Below the pieces are notes generated by a model, which did not search any database, was not told the origin of the DNA, and was given only the letters and a program-made list of their open reading frames with translations. Shown piece after piece: positions 11,790 to 20,130 of a DNA stretch of 64,000 nucleotides. Every line of letters starts with the position of its first letter. The stretch's first letter is position 1. The stretch comes from HRBIN24 sp035574155 (GTDB taxonomy: Bacteria > Chloroflexota > Dehalococcoidia > SM23-28-2 > HRBIN24). Where the stretch lies: NCBI GenBank assembly GCA_035574155.1, contig DATLZD010000062.1, positions 1 through 64,000 on the forward strand, written 5' to 3'. The translations under genes were made by a program, and so were the position numbers.

Positions 11790-12206
11790 ATGCGCGCAGG
11801 GGTCATCCTGCTGGCCCTGGGTCTGGGCCTGGTCGCCTGCGGAGGCCAGGGGCCGCCGGCGGAGAGTTCCCCTGTGGCCACCTTTCCCTCCGCACCACCG
11901 CCGACGCCCACCGTCGTGGTGGCCACCGTGGCCCCGGCCACCCCCACGCCGACGCCCTCCCCGAGTCCCACACCGGTAGCCGTGACGCCGGTGACCCCCT
12001 TCGAGATCACCGTCAGCGAGGCAGTAAACATCCGTGCGGCACCCACCACCCAGGCGGCCATCGTGGGGGCCATCTACCCCGGTGAGCGGCGGCGGGTGGT
12101 GGGCGAGGCGGCCGGCCAGGAGGTGGAGCCTGGCCGAGGCAACGTCTGGTATGCTGTCGAAGGCGGTGGCTTCGTCTATTCCCCACTAGTGCAGAGGGTG
12201 AGATGA
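11790..12206 (+). CDS. Lipoprotein with Pro/Thr linker and SH3-like domain
   Basis: The 138-residue protein has a lipoprotein signal peptide ending in LVAC with the lipidated cysteine at C17, so the mature protein is anchored outside the membrane. A Pro/Thr/Ser/Val-rich linker (about 22-70) of the kind common in Chloroflexota extracytoplasmic proteins leads to a bacterial SH3-like domain (about 72-136, with VNIRAAPTTQAAIVGAIYPGE). Such domains often bind cell-wall components. It sits between a membrane protein and an HD-domain gene, and its TGA overlaps the next gene's start by four bases. Confidence 0.85.
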   Translation: MRAGVILLALGLGLVACGGQGPPAESSPVATFPSAPPPTPTVVVATVAPATPTPTPSPSPTPVAVTPVTPFEITVSEAVNIRAAPTTQAAIVGAIYPGERRRVVGEAAGQEVEPGRGNVWYAVEGGGFVYSPLVQRVR

Positions 12207-12787
12207 TGGGACGCCCCTGGCCCACCCGTGAAGATGCCTGGCAGCTCCTGTGCGAGTTCACCCAGAGCGACTCCCTGCGCAAGCATGCCCTGGCGGTGGA
12301 GGCGGCCATGCGCGCCTATGCCCGCAAGTTCGGGGAGGACGAGGAGCGCTGGGCTATCGTCGGCCTGCTGCACGACTTCGACTACGAGATGCACCCCACC
12401 CCAGACCAGCACCCCCTGGAGGGGGCCCGCATCCTGCGGGAGCGGGGCTGGCCCGAGGACATCGTCCACGCCGTCCTGTGCCACGCCGACTACCTGGACG
12501 TGGAGCGGCGCACCGCCATGGACCGGGCCATCTACGCCGTGGACGAGCTGGCCAGCTTCGTGGTGGCGGTGGCCCTGGTGCGGCCCCACAAGAGCATCCA
12601 CGAGGTGGACGTGGCCGCCGTGCGCAAGAAGATGAAGGAGAAGGGGTTCGCCCGGGCGGTGGACCGGGAGACCATCGTCAAGGGGGCGCAGGTGCTGGGC
12701 GTGGACCTGGACGAGCACATCGCCACCGTCATCGAGGCCCTCAAGCCCGTGGCCCACCAGCTGGGTATAGCGGGCAGCGGGGGATAA
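12203..12787 (+). CDS. HD domain-containing protein (predicted phosphohydrolase)
   Basis: The 194-residue protein has a complete HD motif set for a metal-dependent phosphohydrolase: H28, H57-D58 in GLLHDFDYE, H94 in LCHADYL and D114 in YAVDELASF. Stand-alone HD proteins of this size hydrolyse nucleotides or related phosphoesters, but the substrate cannot be read from the sequence. Its ATG overlaps the TGA of the lipoprotein gene (12203-12206), so translation is coupled. A strong hairpin about 180 bases after the stop probably ends the transcript. Confidence 0.85.
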   Translation: MMGRPWPTREDAWQLLCEFTQSDSLRKHALAVEAAMRAYARKFGEDEERWAIVGLLHDFDYEMHPTPDQHPLEGARILRERGWPEDIVHAVLCHADYLDVERRTAMDRAIYAVDELASFVVAVALVRPHKSIHEVDVAAVRKKMKEKGFARAVDRETIVKGAQVLGVDLDEHIATVIEALKPVAHQLGIAGSGG

Positions 12788-12963
12788 GGGGCGCCCCCCT
12801 GGCCCAGGCAGGCCCCCCGCCGCTGGTCCAAGCGCCAGCATGGGGCCGGTGAACCGGCGCCCATGGACTGGGAGCGCAGCCCATCTGCAGGCAGGGCTTC
12901 GCCCCCCACCATTTGTGGACTCACCGGAGTAGAAGGGGGCCGCGCCGCGGCTATGTGGCTAAA

Positions 12964-12996
12964 GGAAGGGGGCCGCCCGCCGGGCGGCCCCCTTCC
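12964..12996. terminator. Strong bidirectional hairpin between convergent genes
   Basis: GGAAGGGGGCCGCCCG at 12964-12979 is perfectly complementary to 12981-12996, with one base between. No T-run follows. It lies between the HD gene (+) and htpX (-), as expected for a shared terminator. Its core GAAGGGGGCCGCC also forms the terminator after groEL at 44386. Confidence 0.7.
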
Positions 12997-13010
12997 CCAC
13001 CTTCACGTCC

Positions 13011-13904
13011 CTAGGCGTAGACGCCCATCTTGCGGGCCAGCTCGTGCAGCCGCTCGATACGCTTACGGATGGGAGGGTGGGTCTGGAAGAGGGTCATGAA
13101 CAGGTCCTCCTCTCCCTCCCTGCGGCCCCGCAGCGGGTTGACGATGAACAGGTGGGACGCCGCCGGCTGCACGTTCAGCGGCCGGGCCTGGGCGTAGGCC
13201 TCCAGCTTCTCCAGGGCGCTGGCCAGCGACAGGGGCATGCCGGTGATGTGGGCACCGGTAGCGTCGGCCTCGTACTCCCGCGCCCGCGAGATGGCCAGCC
13301 GGATGATGGTGGCGGCGATGGGCGCCAGGATGACGGTGGCCAGCAGCGCCAGCAGGTAGAGCCAGCCGGTGGCGTTGTCGCGGTTGCGGCCGCCGAAGCC
13401 ACCCCAGAACAGGGTCCACTGCAGCATCCAGGCCACGAAGCTGATGGCGCTGGCGATGACGGCGGCGATGGTGCTGATGAGCACGTCACGGTTGCGCACG
13501 TGGCCCAGCTCGTGCCCCAGCACCGCCATCAGCTCCCGCTCGTCCAGGATGCGCATGATGCCCGTGGTTACTGCCACCACCGCGTGCTTGGGGTCGCGGC
13601 CGGTGGCGAAGGCGTTGGGCTGGTCGGCCTGGATGACGGCCACCCGGGGCTTGGGCAGCCCGGCCTGGGCTGCCACCTCCTCCACCAGCCGGTGCAGCTC
13701 GGGCGCCTCCTCGGGCGAGACCTCCCTAGCGCCGGTCATGGCCAGCACGATACGGTCCGAGAACCAGTAGGCGAAGCCGTTCATGGCCAGGGCGATGATG
13801 AAGCCCACCAGCAGGCCATTCATGCCGCCCACCAGCACGCCGATGCCCATGAATATGCCCGCCAGCAGGGCCAGCAGGGCTGCCGTCTTCAGGTTGTTGA
13901 GCAT
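13011..13904 (-). CDS. htpX: Zinc metalloprotease HtpX
   Basis: The 297-residue M48 membrane protease degrades misfolded membrane proteins. Two N-terminal membrane helices (about 8-27 and 28-48) precede the HELGH zinc site (131-135); a second helical pair (about 145-167 and 182-203) comes before the EYEAD motif (210-214) that supplies the third zinc ligand. Length and order fit HtpX. ATG 13904 is preferred: GGGAGGTGAG lies at the proper distance upstream, whereas the in-frame GTG at 13916 falls inside that Shine-Dalgarno sequence. The gene ends just before a shared terminator hairpin. Confidence 0.93.
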   Translation of the reverse strand: MLNNLKTAALLALLAGIFMGIGVLVGGMNGLLVGFIIALAMNGFAYWFSDRIVLAMTGAREVSPEEAPELHRLVEEVAAQAGLPKPRVAVIQADQPNAFATGRDPKHAVVAVTTGIMRILDERELMAVLGHELGHVRNRDVLISTIAAVIASAISFVAWMLQWTLFWGGFGGRNRDNATGWLYLLALLATVILAPIAATIIRLAISRAREYEADATGAHITGMPLSLASALEKLEAYAQARPLNVQPAASHLFIVNPLRGRREGEEDLFMTLFQTHPPIRKRIERLHELARKMGVYA

Positions 13905-13944
13905 ACCTCCGCTCACCTCCCGGGGCGACTAAGCGTCCCAACTA

Positions 13945-14919
13945 TCAGGATACTGCTTGCCCCATGGCCTCGCCAGTAGTGGGGCCGGTCTCGCTGCCCT
14001 GCTGCAGGAAAGAGATGATGGCGGCGTGGGCCTCGTCGGGGCGCTCCTCCAGCACCATATGCCGTGCCCTGGGCACCACCTCCAGGCGGGCGTCGGGCAG
14101 CGCCCGCAGCAGGCGACGGGCGCTCTTCAGGTCCACCCAGCGGTCCTCGGCCCCCCACAGCAGCAGCACCGGCTGTCGGACCTGGGACAGGTCCAGGCGC
14201 TCCTCTCGGGCCAGGGCCAGCCCCACCCTGGTAATGGCATCGGTGGTGCCCCGCACCAGGGAGGGGAGCCGCATGGCCCGTCGCAGCTCTGGGGTGAGGA
14301 CATCGGTGCTCCAGACCCCGGCCCGCCACATCCACTCGCGGGCCGGACCGCAATGCAGGCAGAGGGCCACGATGGTCCTCACCACCGGCGGGAACCAGAA
14401 GGGCCGCAGGAACCAGGGGATGAGGCGGCCGGGCACGGCGCTGGAGACCAGCACCAGCCTGCGCACCGCCTCGGGGTAGCGGGCGGCCAGGTGCAGGGCG
14501 ATGGCCCCGCCCAGGGAGTGGCCAATGATGTCGGCCTGCGGGATCCCCAGCGCCTGCATCAGTCCCCGCACCAGCCGCGCTTGCCCTTGCGGCGTCAGGT
14601 CGGCGTCCTGCGGGCGGTCCGAGAGGCCAAAGCCGGCCAGGTCCAGGGCCACCACGCGGCGGCTGCGGGACAGCAGCTCGATAGTGCGGGGGAAGTTGGC
14701 CAGGGACCCGCCCATGCCGTGCAGGAGCAGGACCGGTGGCCCCTGGCCCACGTCCAGGTAGTGGAGGGAGAGACCGTCCACCGCCACCGTCTGCTCCCGG
14801 TCGCGCAGCTCCGCCAGGTCCAGGCGCTCGTTGGTCCGCTCCAGCCACCAGGCATAGGCCCAAAGGAGGGCCGGGGCAGCCGCCACCAGCCCGATCTGCG
14901 CCCGCAGCAGCCTGCCCAT
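13945..14919 (-). CDS. Membrane-anchored alpha/beta hydrolase
   Basis: A 324-residue alpha/beta hydrolase with the full triad: S135 in GHSLGG, D259 in WGAEDRW and H287 in ARHMVLEERP; the HGMGG oxyanion segment is at 67-71. A hydrophobic helix at about 7-26 probably anchors it to the membrane. It resembles epoxide hydrolase/haloperoxidase-like lipases, but substrate specificity cannot be inferred. ATG 14919 follows a GAGGT and lies 7 nt after the stop of the BtuF-like gene, so the two are co-transcribed. Confidence 0.87.
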   Translation of the reverse strand: MGRLLRAQIGLVAAAPALLWAYAWWLERTNERLDLAELRDREQTVAVDGLSLHYLDVGQGPPVLLLHGMGGSLANFPRTIELLSRSRRVVALDLAGFGLSDRPQDADLTPQGQARLVRGLMQALGIPQADIIGHSLGGAIALHLAARYPEAVRRLVLVSSAVPGRLIPWFLRPFWFPPVVRTIVALCLHCGPAREWMWRAGVWSTDVLTPELRRAMRLPSLVRGTTDAITRVGLALAREERLDLSQVRQPVLLLWGAEDRWVDLKSARRLLRALPDARLEVVPRARHMVLEERPDEAHAAIISFLQQGSETGPTTGEAMGQAVS

Positions 14920-14926
14920 GCCTACC

Positions 14927-15724
14927 TCACACCCCCAACAGCAGCCGCCGCACCTGGACCAACGCCTCGGGTATGCGGGGCCCATACCAGCAGAGGAGGC
15001 GACCATCGACGAAGTGGACGCGGGCGCCAACAAGGCCCGCCGCCTCCAGTTCGGCCAGGTGGCGCCTGCGAAAGCGGTAAGGCTCGCTGGGCAGGAGGAC
15101 CACCTCCGGCTGCCGCCGCGCCGCCTCCTCCAGCTCTATGGCCGGGTAGCGTTCGTGCACGTCGGCAAATATGTTGTCTCCACCACAGGTAGCGATGAGG
15201 TCGTGCATGTAGGTGCCGGGGCCGATGGTCATCCAGGGGTCGCGCCAGATAGGGCAAAAGACGCGGGGGCGGGGGCGCCCCTGTGCCAGGGCCATGGTCT
15301 CGGCCAGGGCCCGGCGCGACGCCTCCAACAGCGGTCGGGCCCCCTCCTCCACCCTCAGCAGGCGCGACAGCTCCTCCAGCAGGTGCAGGGCACCCAGGAC
15401 GGTGGTGGGCAGGGTCACGTAGACGGGGACGCCCGCCTCGGCGATGGCCTCCACGTGCTCGGGCCGGTTCTCCTCGGCGCTGGCGATGACCAGGTCAGGG
15501 GCGAGGGCCAGCACCTTGGCCACGTCTACCGTTTTGGTGCCCCCCACCTTGGGCAGGGAGCGGACTTGGGGCTGGGGCTCGAGGCAAAAGTAGGTCAGGC
15601 CCACCACTCGGTCGCCTGCACCGAGGGCGAACAGGGCCTCGGTGAGGCTGGGGACAAGGGAGACGATGCGCTTCGGGGGCCCCGGAAGCTCTAACGCCCT
15701 CCCCAAGGCGTCTCGCACGGCCAT
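14927..15724 (-). CDS. Helical-backbone metal receptor / BtuF-like cobalamin-binding protein
   Basis: The 265-residue protein has the two-lobed periplasmic-binding fold of the BtuF/FhuD type: RIVSLVPSLTEALFALGAGD in the N-lobe, DLVIAS and the long backbone helix, and the CGGDNIFAD segment in the C-lobe. Family members bind cobalamin, haem or iron chelates for ABC transport. No signal peptide or lipobox is visible, so this one seems cytoplasmic, and no ABC transporter genes are adjacent; a storage or binding role is possible. A TATACT box lies 12 nt upstream of the ATG. Confidence 0.82.
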   Translation of the reverse strand: MAVRDALGRALELPGPPKRIVSLVPSLTEALFALGAGDRVVGLTYFCLEPQPQVRSLPKVGGTKTVDVAKVLALAPDLVIASAEENRPEHVEAIAEAGVPVYVTLPTTVLGALHLLEELSRLLRVEEGARPLLEASRRALAETMALAQGRPRPRVFCPIWRDPWMTIGPGTYMHDLIATCGGDNIFADVHERYPAIELEEAARRQPEVVLLPSEPYRFRRRHLAELEAAGLVGARVHFVDGRLLCWYGPRIPEALVQVRRLLLGV

Positions 15725-15736
15725 TGGGCTATGCTA

Positions 15737-15742
15737 AGTATA
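15737..15742 (-). promoter_or_regulatory. Extended -10 box (TGCTATACT) for the BtuF-like gene
   Basis: On the minus strand TGC-TATACT is followed by 12 nt and ATG 15724, leaving at most a few bases of leader. No -35 box is visible. Confidence 0.45.
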
Positions 15743-15770
15743 GCACACCCCCCAAGGGCCCCCTGCCGCC

Positions 15771-16871
15771 TCAGCCGGGTCGCTGGCCCAGGGTGATATC
15801 AGCCGTCTGGCGGCTGCCACCACGGTAGAACTCCACCTGCACCGTCTGGCCGGCCCGGAGCTGGGTCAACGCCTGCAGCAGCTCGCCCGAGTTGCGGATG
15901 TCCCTGCCCCCGAGCCGCACGATGATGTCGTTGACGCGCAGTCCGGCCCGGGCCGCCGGGCTGCCGGGCACCACCTGGGTCACCACCACGCCCTGCTCCA
16001 CCGGCAGGTCGAACTGGCGGGCCAGCTGCGGGGTGACGTCCACCAGGGCCACTCCCAGGTAGGCCCTCTCCACCCGCCCCTGCTGCATCAGCGCCTGGAT
16101 GATGGGGCGGGCGGTGGCGGTGGAGATGGCGAACCCCACCCCCTCCGCCTGACCCCCGCGAATCACGGCGGTGGTGATGCCCACCACCTCGCCCCTCATG
16201 TTCACCAGCGGCCCGCCCGAGTTGCCCGGGTTGATGGCCGCATCGGTCTGGATGGCCCCCGGGATGGTCACGCCGCACTGGTCCTCCTGGATGGTGCGGT
16301 CCTTGGCGCTCACCACGCCCTTGGTGACGGTGGGGCCACCGGGCAGGTTGAGGGCGTTGCCCATGGCCACCACCTCCTCGCCCACCTGCAGTGCCTCTGA
16401 GTCGCCCAGGGCCGCCGTCGTCAGACCGCTGGCATCGATCTTCAGCACGGCCAGGTCCGTCAACGGGTCGCGCCCCACGATGGTGGCCGGAAAGCGCCTC
16501 CCATCGGCCAGGGTGACGGTGATGCTTTGGGCCGGCGTGTCACAGGTGTTGGGCCGCACCACCACGTGGTTGTTGGTGACGATGTAGCCGTCCTGGCTGA
16601 TGACGATGCCCGTCCCCACGCCCTGCTGGGGCACCGGCTGGCCGAACACGCTGATGGAGGCCGACTCGGTCAGGATGTGGACCACGCTGGGCCGTAGCCT
16701 GGCCACCAGCTCGGGCACCGACAGGGCCTCGCCGGCCGAGGTGGGTTGGGGACTGGACTGCTGCAACGAGGGCTGCGGTGACGCGCTGGGGCCGGTCTGG
16801 TCGGACCCCCCCTGACAAGCCGCGAGGACCAGCGCCAGCAGCAGGGCCGTAAGGACCAGTTTCACGTTCAC
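15771..16871 (-). CDS. HtrA/DegP-like serine protease with PDZ domain, lipoprotein
   Basis: This 366-residue S1C protease has a lipoprotein signal ending LAAC (C19), a Ser/Gln/Pro-rich linker, a trypsin-like domain with H102 (TNNHVV), D139 (LTDLAVL) and S218 (NPGNSGGPL), and one PDZ domain (about 275-360). It should act outside the membrane in protein quality control. Two extra cysteines, C110 and C199, could form a disulfide. The GTG start at 16871 has GAGGAGG upstream and overlaps the stop of the upstream exonuclease-like gene by four bases (GTGA), which indicates coupled translation. Confidence 0.93.
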   Translation of the reverse strand: MNVKLVLTALLLALVLAACQGGSDQTGPSASPQPSLQQSSPQPTSAGEALSVPELVARLRPSVVHILTESASISVFGQPVPQQGVGTGIVISQDGYIVTNNHVVVRPNTCDTPAQSITVTLADGRRFPATIVGRDPLTDLAVLKIDASGLTTAALGDSEALQVGEEVVAMGNALNLPGGPTVTKGVVSAKDRTIQEDQCGVTIPGAIQTDAAINPGNSGGPLVNMRGEVVGITTAVIRGGQAEGVGFAISTATARPIIQALMQQGRVERAYLGVALVDVTPQLARQFDLPVEQGVVVTQVVPGSPAARAGLRVNDIIVRLGGRDIRNSGELLQALTQLRAGQTVQVEFYRGGSRQTADITLGQRPG

Positions 16872-17731
16872 ACCGCTTCCTCCTCTCTCGTTTCCTCCCC
16901 ATCCAGCAGCCACTTGACCAGAGAGGGGTCGTAGGGCAGGGGCAGATGGGGGCGTTCCGGCAGGGGTAAGGGGGCCACCGGCACGGGCAGTTGGGCCGTC
17001 AGCAGGTTGTAGGCGTAGACGGCCAGAGGCAAAAGGCCCACCACGTCCTCGGCGTTGTAGCGTATCAGGGTGTCCAGGGCGCCCTGGTGTCCCTGGCGGT
17101 GCAGCCGCCACAGCACCACGGCATGGTAGCCCCCGAGGCCCTGCAGGGCCGAGGGCCGCGCCAGCCCCGTCAGTTGCTCAACGCGCTTCAGGCCACCCCG
17201 TAGCCCCAACCGCCTCAGCACATACATCAGGTCCAAGTGGGCCATGCCGGCCAGCACCGGCCCCATCTCCGCCTCGATGAAGGGGACATCGAAGCGTAGG
17301 CCGTTATAGGTGATGAGCAGACGGTAGCGGCGCACCGCCTCGGGGAACAGGTGCAGGTCCCGTCCCCGCACGAAGGCCCGGTACTCGCGACCGTCGTAGA
17401 TGCCGATGACGGTGATGACGTTCATGCCCCAGGCGAGGCCCGTGGTCTCGATGTCCAGGCAGACGGCTTGGGGCAGGAACTCGGCCAACAGCCGCCACCG
17501 CTCCGCTGGCGGCAGCAGCGCCTGGAAGTAAAGAGCATCGGCCAGGCCCAGGCGGCGGCAGGACTCGGCCAGCTCCAGCCGCAGCAGCTCCCGGTGCCAG
17601 GGGGCTAGCCAGGGCAGGGGGTGGCCCAGGGCGTCCTCCCAGGTGATGACGCCCTCCCGCCAGAAGCGGGCCTCAGTGCGGGGGCCGACCCCCCGCAGGT
17701 GCAGGAAGGTGTGCCTCAGCACGCTACCCAT
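16868..17731 (-). CDS. Ribonuclease H-like (DEDD) exonuclease domain protein
   Basis: The 287-residue protein has a helix-hairpin-helix-like N-terminus (LRGVGPRTEARFWREG, about 12-27) followed by an RNase H-like DEDD domain of the YprB type: D93/E95 in CLDIETTG, D148 in NGLRFDVPF and an AEDV motif near residue 236. Such proteins are predicted 3'-5' exonucleases acting on DNA or RNA. It overlaps the HtrA gene by four bases, an odd partnership between a nucleic-acid enzyme and an extracytoplasmic protease. It is divergent from the SDR gene at 17843. Confidence 0.82.
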   Translation of the reverse strand: MGSVLRHTFLHLRGVGPRTEARFWREGVITWEDALGHPLPWLAPWHRELLRLELAESCRRLGLADALYFQALLPPAERWRLLAEFLPQAVCLDIETTGLAWGMNVITVIGIYDGREYRAFVRGRDLHLFPEAVRRYRLLITYNGLRFDVPFIEAEMGPVLAGMAHLDLMYVLRRLGLRGGLKRVEQLTGLARPSALQGLGGYHAVVLWRLHRQGHQGALDTLIRYNAEDVVGLLPLAVYAYNLLTAQLPVPVAPLPLPERPHLPLPYDPSLVKWLLDGEETREEEAV

Positions 17732-17842
17732 TCTAATGTTGGCACGGTGAAGGGAAGGTTAAAAAGGGCGGCCGGCGCCGCTTTTGGACAGGTCCCAGAG
17801 GCAGGCGTATCATATAGCCAGCCCAGCCGAGGGAGGCACCCC

Positions 17843-18610
17843 ATGCGCTTCAAGGACACTGTCTGCGTGGTAACGGGCGCCTCGCGGGGCATCGGCAAGG
17901 CCATCGCCCTGGCCCTGGCCCGGGAAGGTGCCCACGTGGTGGTAACGGCCCGCTCCAGCGAGGAGTCGCCTACCAAGCTGCCGGGCACCATCGAGGAGAC
18001 GGCCCGCCTCATCCAGGAGATGGGCAGGAGGGCGCTGGCTGTGCCCTGCAACGTGGCCGACGAGGCCCAGGTGGAGGCGCTGGCCCGCCGCACCCTGGAG
18101 GAGTTCGGACGGGTGGACATCCTCATCAACAACGCCGGGGTCAGCTACCCCGCCCCCTTCCTGGAGACGCCCATCCGCCGGTGGGACCTGGTCATGAACG
18201 TGAACCTGAGGGGGACGGTGCTGTGCAGCATGGCCTTCCTGCCCCAGATGGTCAAGCAGGGGCATGGGAAGGTCATCAACGTCTCCTCGGGGGCGGTGAA
18301 TGCCGAGATGGCCGCCCAGGTGGGCCTCTTGTCCTATTCCGTAGCCAAGGCCGCTATCGAGCAGCTTACGCGGGGGCTGGCAGTGGAGCTGGCCCCCAAG
18401 GGGGTGGCCGTCAACTGCCTGCGCATCGATATGAGCGTGGTCACCGAGGGCTGGACATACCTGAACCCCCACCGTGACTACTCCGGCTGGGAGAAGCCCG
18501 AGACGGTGGCCGAGGCCACCCTGTGGTTGGCGGCCCAGGACACCTCCTTCACCGGGCGTGTCCTCACCGTTACCGAGATCGTGGGGCAACTGCAGCAGGG
18601 CCGGAGCTGA
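17843..18610 (+). CDS. Short-chain dehydrogenase/reductase
   Basis: A 255-residue classical SDR: the NAD(P)-binding TGASRGIG is at 11-18, NNAG at 96-99, the catalytic Ser at 148-149 and YSVAK with Y165 and K169. It oxidises or reduces an alcohol/carbonyl pair; the substrate is unknown. After the active site the protein lacks the usual PG motif and instead has RIDMSVVTEGWTYLN, a feature of SDRs annotated near fatty-acid and steroid genes. GAGGGAGG precedes ATG 17843. The ECF sigma gene follows after 35 nt. Confidence 0.9.
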   Translation: MRFKDTVCVVTGASRGIGKAIALALAREGAHVVVTARSSEESPTKLPGTIEETARLIQEMGRRALAVPCNVADEAQVEALARRTLEEFGRVDILINNAGVSYPAPFLETPIRRWDLVMNVNLRGTVLCSMAFLPQMVKQGHGKVINVSSGAVNAEMAAQVGLLSYSVAKAAIEQLTRGLAVELAPKGVAVNCLRIDMSVVTEGWTYLNPHRDYSGWEKPETVAEATLWLAAQDTSFTGRVLTVTEIVGQLQQGRS

Positions 18611-18645
18611 GGCATCTGGGGCGGTGGCCGCGGGCGTAAAGGACA

Positions 18646-19251
18646 ATGGAGGACGCAGCCGGCCCTGGCGGGCATGGTGGCCCAGGTATGGGCCTGGACT
18701 ACTCCGAGGCCTCCGATGAGGAGCTCATGGCTGCCGTCATGGAGCGCCACCCCCGCGCCCTGGAGGGGATCTACGATCGCTACGGGGCGGTGGTCTACTC
18801 CCTGGCCCGCCGCATCCTGGGTGACGCCCACCGGGCGGAGGACGTCGTCCAGGACGTCTTCCTGCGCCTGTGGGACCGCCCCCAGCTTTACGTGGCCTCC
18901 CGGGGACAGCTCCTGACCTGGCTCCTCACCATGGCCCGCAACCGGGCCATCGACCAGCTACGTGCCCAGGGCAGGCAACAGCGCTTCCTGCGCTCACCGG
19001 CCGGTGCCCAGGTGGAGGCCCAGGACCCGGCCGAGCAGGCCCACTGGGCCCTGCAGCGACAGCAGGTGCTGGCCGCCCTGGCCCACCTGCCGCCGGAGCA
19101 GCGGGAGGCTGTCGAGCTGGCCTACTTCCGCGGCCTCACTCACCGCGAGATCGCCGAGGCCACCGGCCTGCCCCTGGGCACCGTCAAGACGCGGATCCGG
19201 CTGGCCATGCAGAAGCTGCGTGCCCTGTTGTTGCCCGAGGGGGAGGGCTGA
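18646..19251 (+). CDS. ECF-type RNA polymerase sigma factor
   Basis: A 201-residue sigma-70 family protein of the ECF group with region 2 (IYDRYGAVVYSLARRILGD and EDVVQDVFLRLW) and region 4 (PPEQREAVELAYFRGLTHRE with GTVKTRIRLAMQKLR), which recognise the -10 and -35 boxes of stress promoters. The start is uncertain: ATG 18646 or ATG 18688, which would drop a Gly/Pro-rich extension. The anti-sigma gene begins one base after its stop, so the two form a sigma/anti-sigma switch. Confidence 0.93.
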   Translation: MEDAAGPGGHGGPGMGLDYSEASDEELMAAVMERHPRALEGIYDRYGAVVYSLARRILGDAHRAEDVVQDVFLRLWDRPQLYVASRGQLLTWLLTMARNRAIDQLRAQGRQQRFLRSPAGAQVEAQDPAEQAHWALQRQQVLAALAHLPPEQREAVELAYFRGLTHREIAEATGLPLGTVKTRIRLAMQKLRALLLPEGEG

Positions 19252-19252
19252 G

Positions 19253-20014
19253 GTGGACTGTCAGGAGGCCCGCCAGGCCCTTGACCTGCTGGCCCTCGGC
19301 GCCCTGCCCGAGGACGAGGCGTCGCCTGTGGAGCAGCACCTGGCCTCCTGCGCCGAGTGCTCCCGCTACCTGGAGGGCTCGCGACAGGTGGCGGCCCGAC
19401 TAGGCCTGGCGACCCCGGTCCTGGAGCCGCCCCCCAGGCTCAGGCGGCGCATCCTGGCGGCGGCCAGAGGCCCCGGGACCGCAGGCGTGCCTCGCCAGCG
19501 GTTGGCCTGGGGCGTCATGGCCGCCCTGACGGCGGCGGCCGTGGCCCTTTCCGCCTTCTTCTTCGTGGAGTGGCGGCAGGCCCAGGACGAACGGCAGGAC
19601 CTGGCCGACCAACTGTCGGACGCCCTGGCAGCGGTGCGGGAGCGCGATGAGCTGATGCAGCTGTTCACGCTGCCCGACCTGGCGCGAGTCCCCATGCTCC
19701 CCCAGTCGCCGGGGCTGGCGGCCAACCTGTCCTACTACTGGAGCACCCAGAAGCGCTGGGGCTTCATCGTGGGGACGGCCCTTCCCCCTCCTCCGCCCGG
19801 GCGCGTCTACCAGCTCTGGTTCCTAAGCAGCGAGGGGAGCCGTGGCGTGGGCACCTTCCGCCCGTCCGAGAGCGGCACCGTCTACCACTCCTTTGACCTC
19901 TCCGTCCTGCCGCCCAACTGGCGCCCGTCGGCCATCGCGGTGACGCTGGAGCCGGAGGGCGGCAGCCCTGTCCCCACGGGCGAGACGGTGGCGGTGGGCA
20001 CCCTCACCCGTTGA
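19253..20014 (+). CDS. RskA-like anti-sigma factor with zinc-binding N-terminus
   Basis: The 253-residue protein begins with a ZAS-type anti-sigma domain (H29-x3-C33-x2-C36), then a single membrane helix (about 86-107, LAWGVMAALTAAAVALSAFFF), a short coiled segment and an extracytoplasmic RskA-type domain with the VYQLWFLSSEG pattern. It should hold the ECF factor at the membrane until a signal triggers release. GTG 19253 follows the sigma stop by one base with GGGGGAGGG upstream. The activating signal is not evident; the closest upstream gene is an SDR. Confidence 0.9.
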   Translation: MDCQEARQALDLLALGALPEDEASPVEQHLASCAECSRYLEGSRQVAARLGLATPVLEPPPRLRRRILAAARGPGTAGVPRQRLAWGVMAALTAAAVALSAFFFVEWRQAQDERQDLADQLSDALAAVRERDELMQLFTLPDLARVPMLPQSPGLAANLSYYWSTQKRWGFIVGTALPPPPPGRVYQLWFLSSEGSRGVGTFRPSESGTVYHSFDLSVLPPNWRPSAIAVTLEPEGGSPVPTGETVAVGTLTR

Positions 20015-20020
20015 GACGTG

Positions 20021-20046
20021 GCCAGGCCCCGGGCGCGGGCCTTGGC
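20021..20046 (+). terminator. Hairpin after the anti-sigma gene
   Basis: GCCAGGCCC at 20021-20029 can pair with 20037-20046 with one bulged base and a 7-nt loop, just after the stop at 20014. There is no T-run. Confidence 0.4.
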
Positions 20047-20130
20047 TGTCCCTGGGCCATTGCCCCTGGCCGCTGGGGCAGCTTAGCGTGGGAGATGGTG
20101 GGCGTCATCCTGCACGAACTGGGCTAAGGC

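Noticed and set aside
16872..17111. Eighty-codon N-terminal extension of the HtrA gene
   Set aside because: It would bury the lipoprotein signal peptide and overlaps the exonuclease-like gene; GTG 16871 has a good ribosome site.
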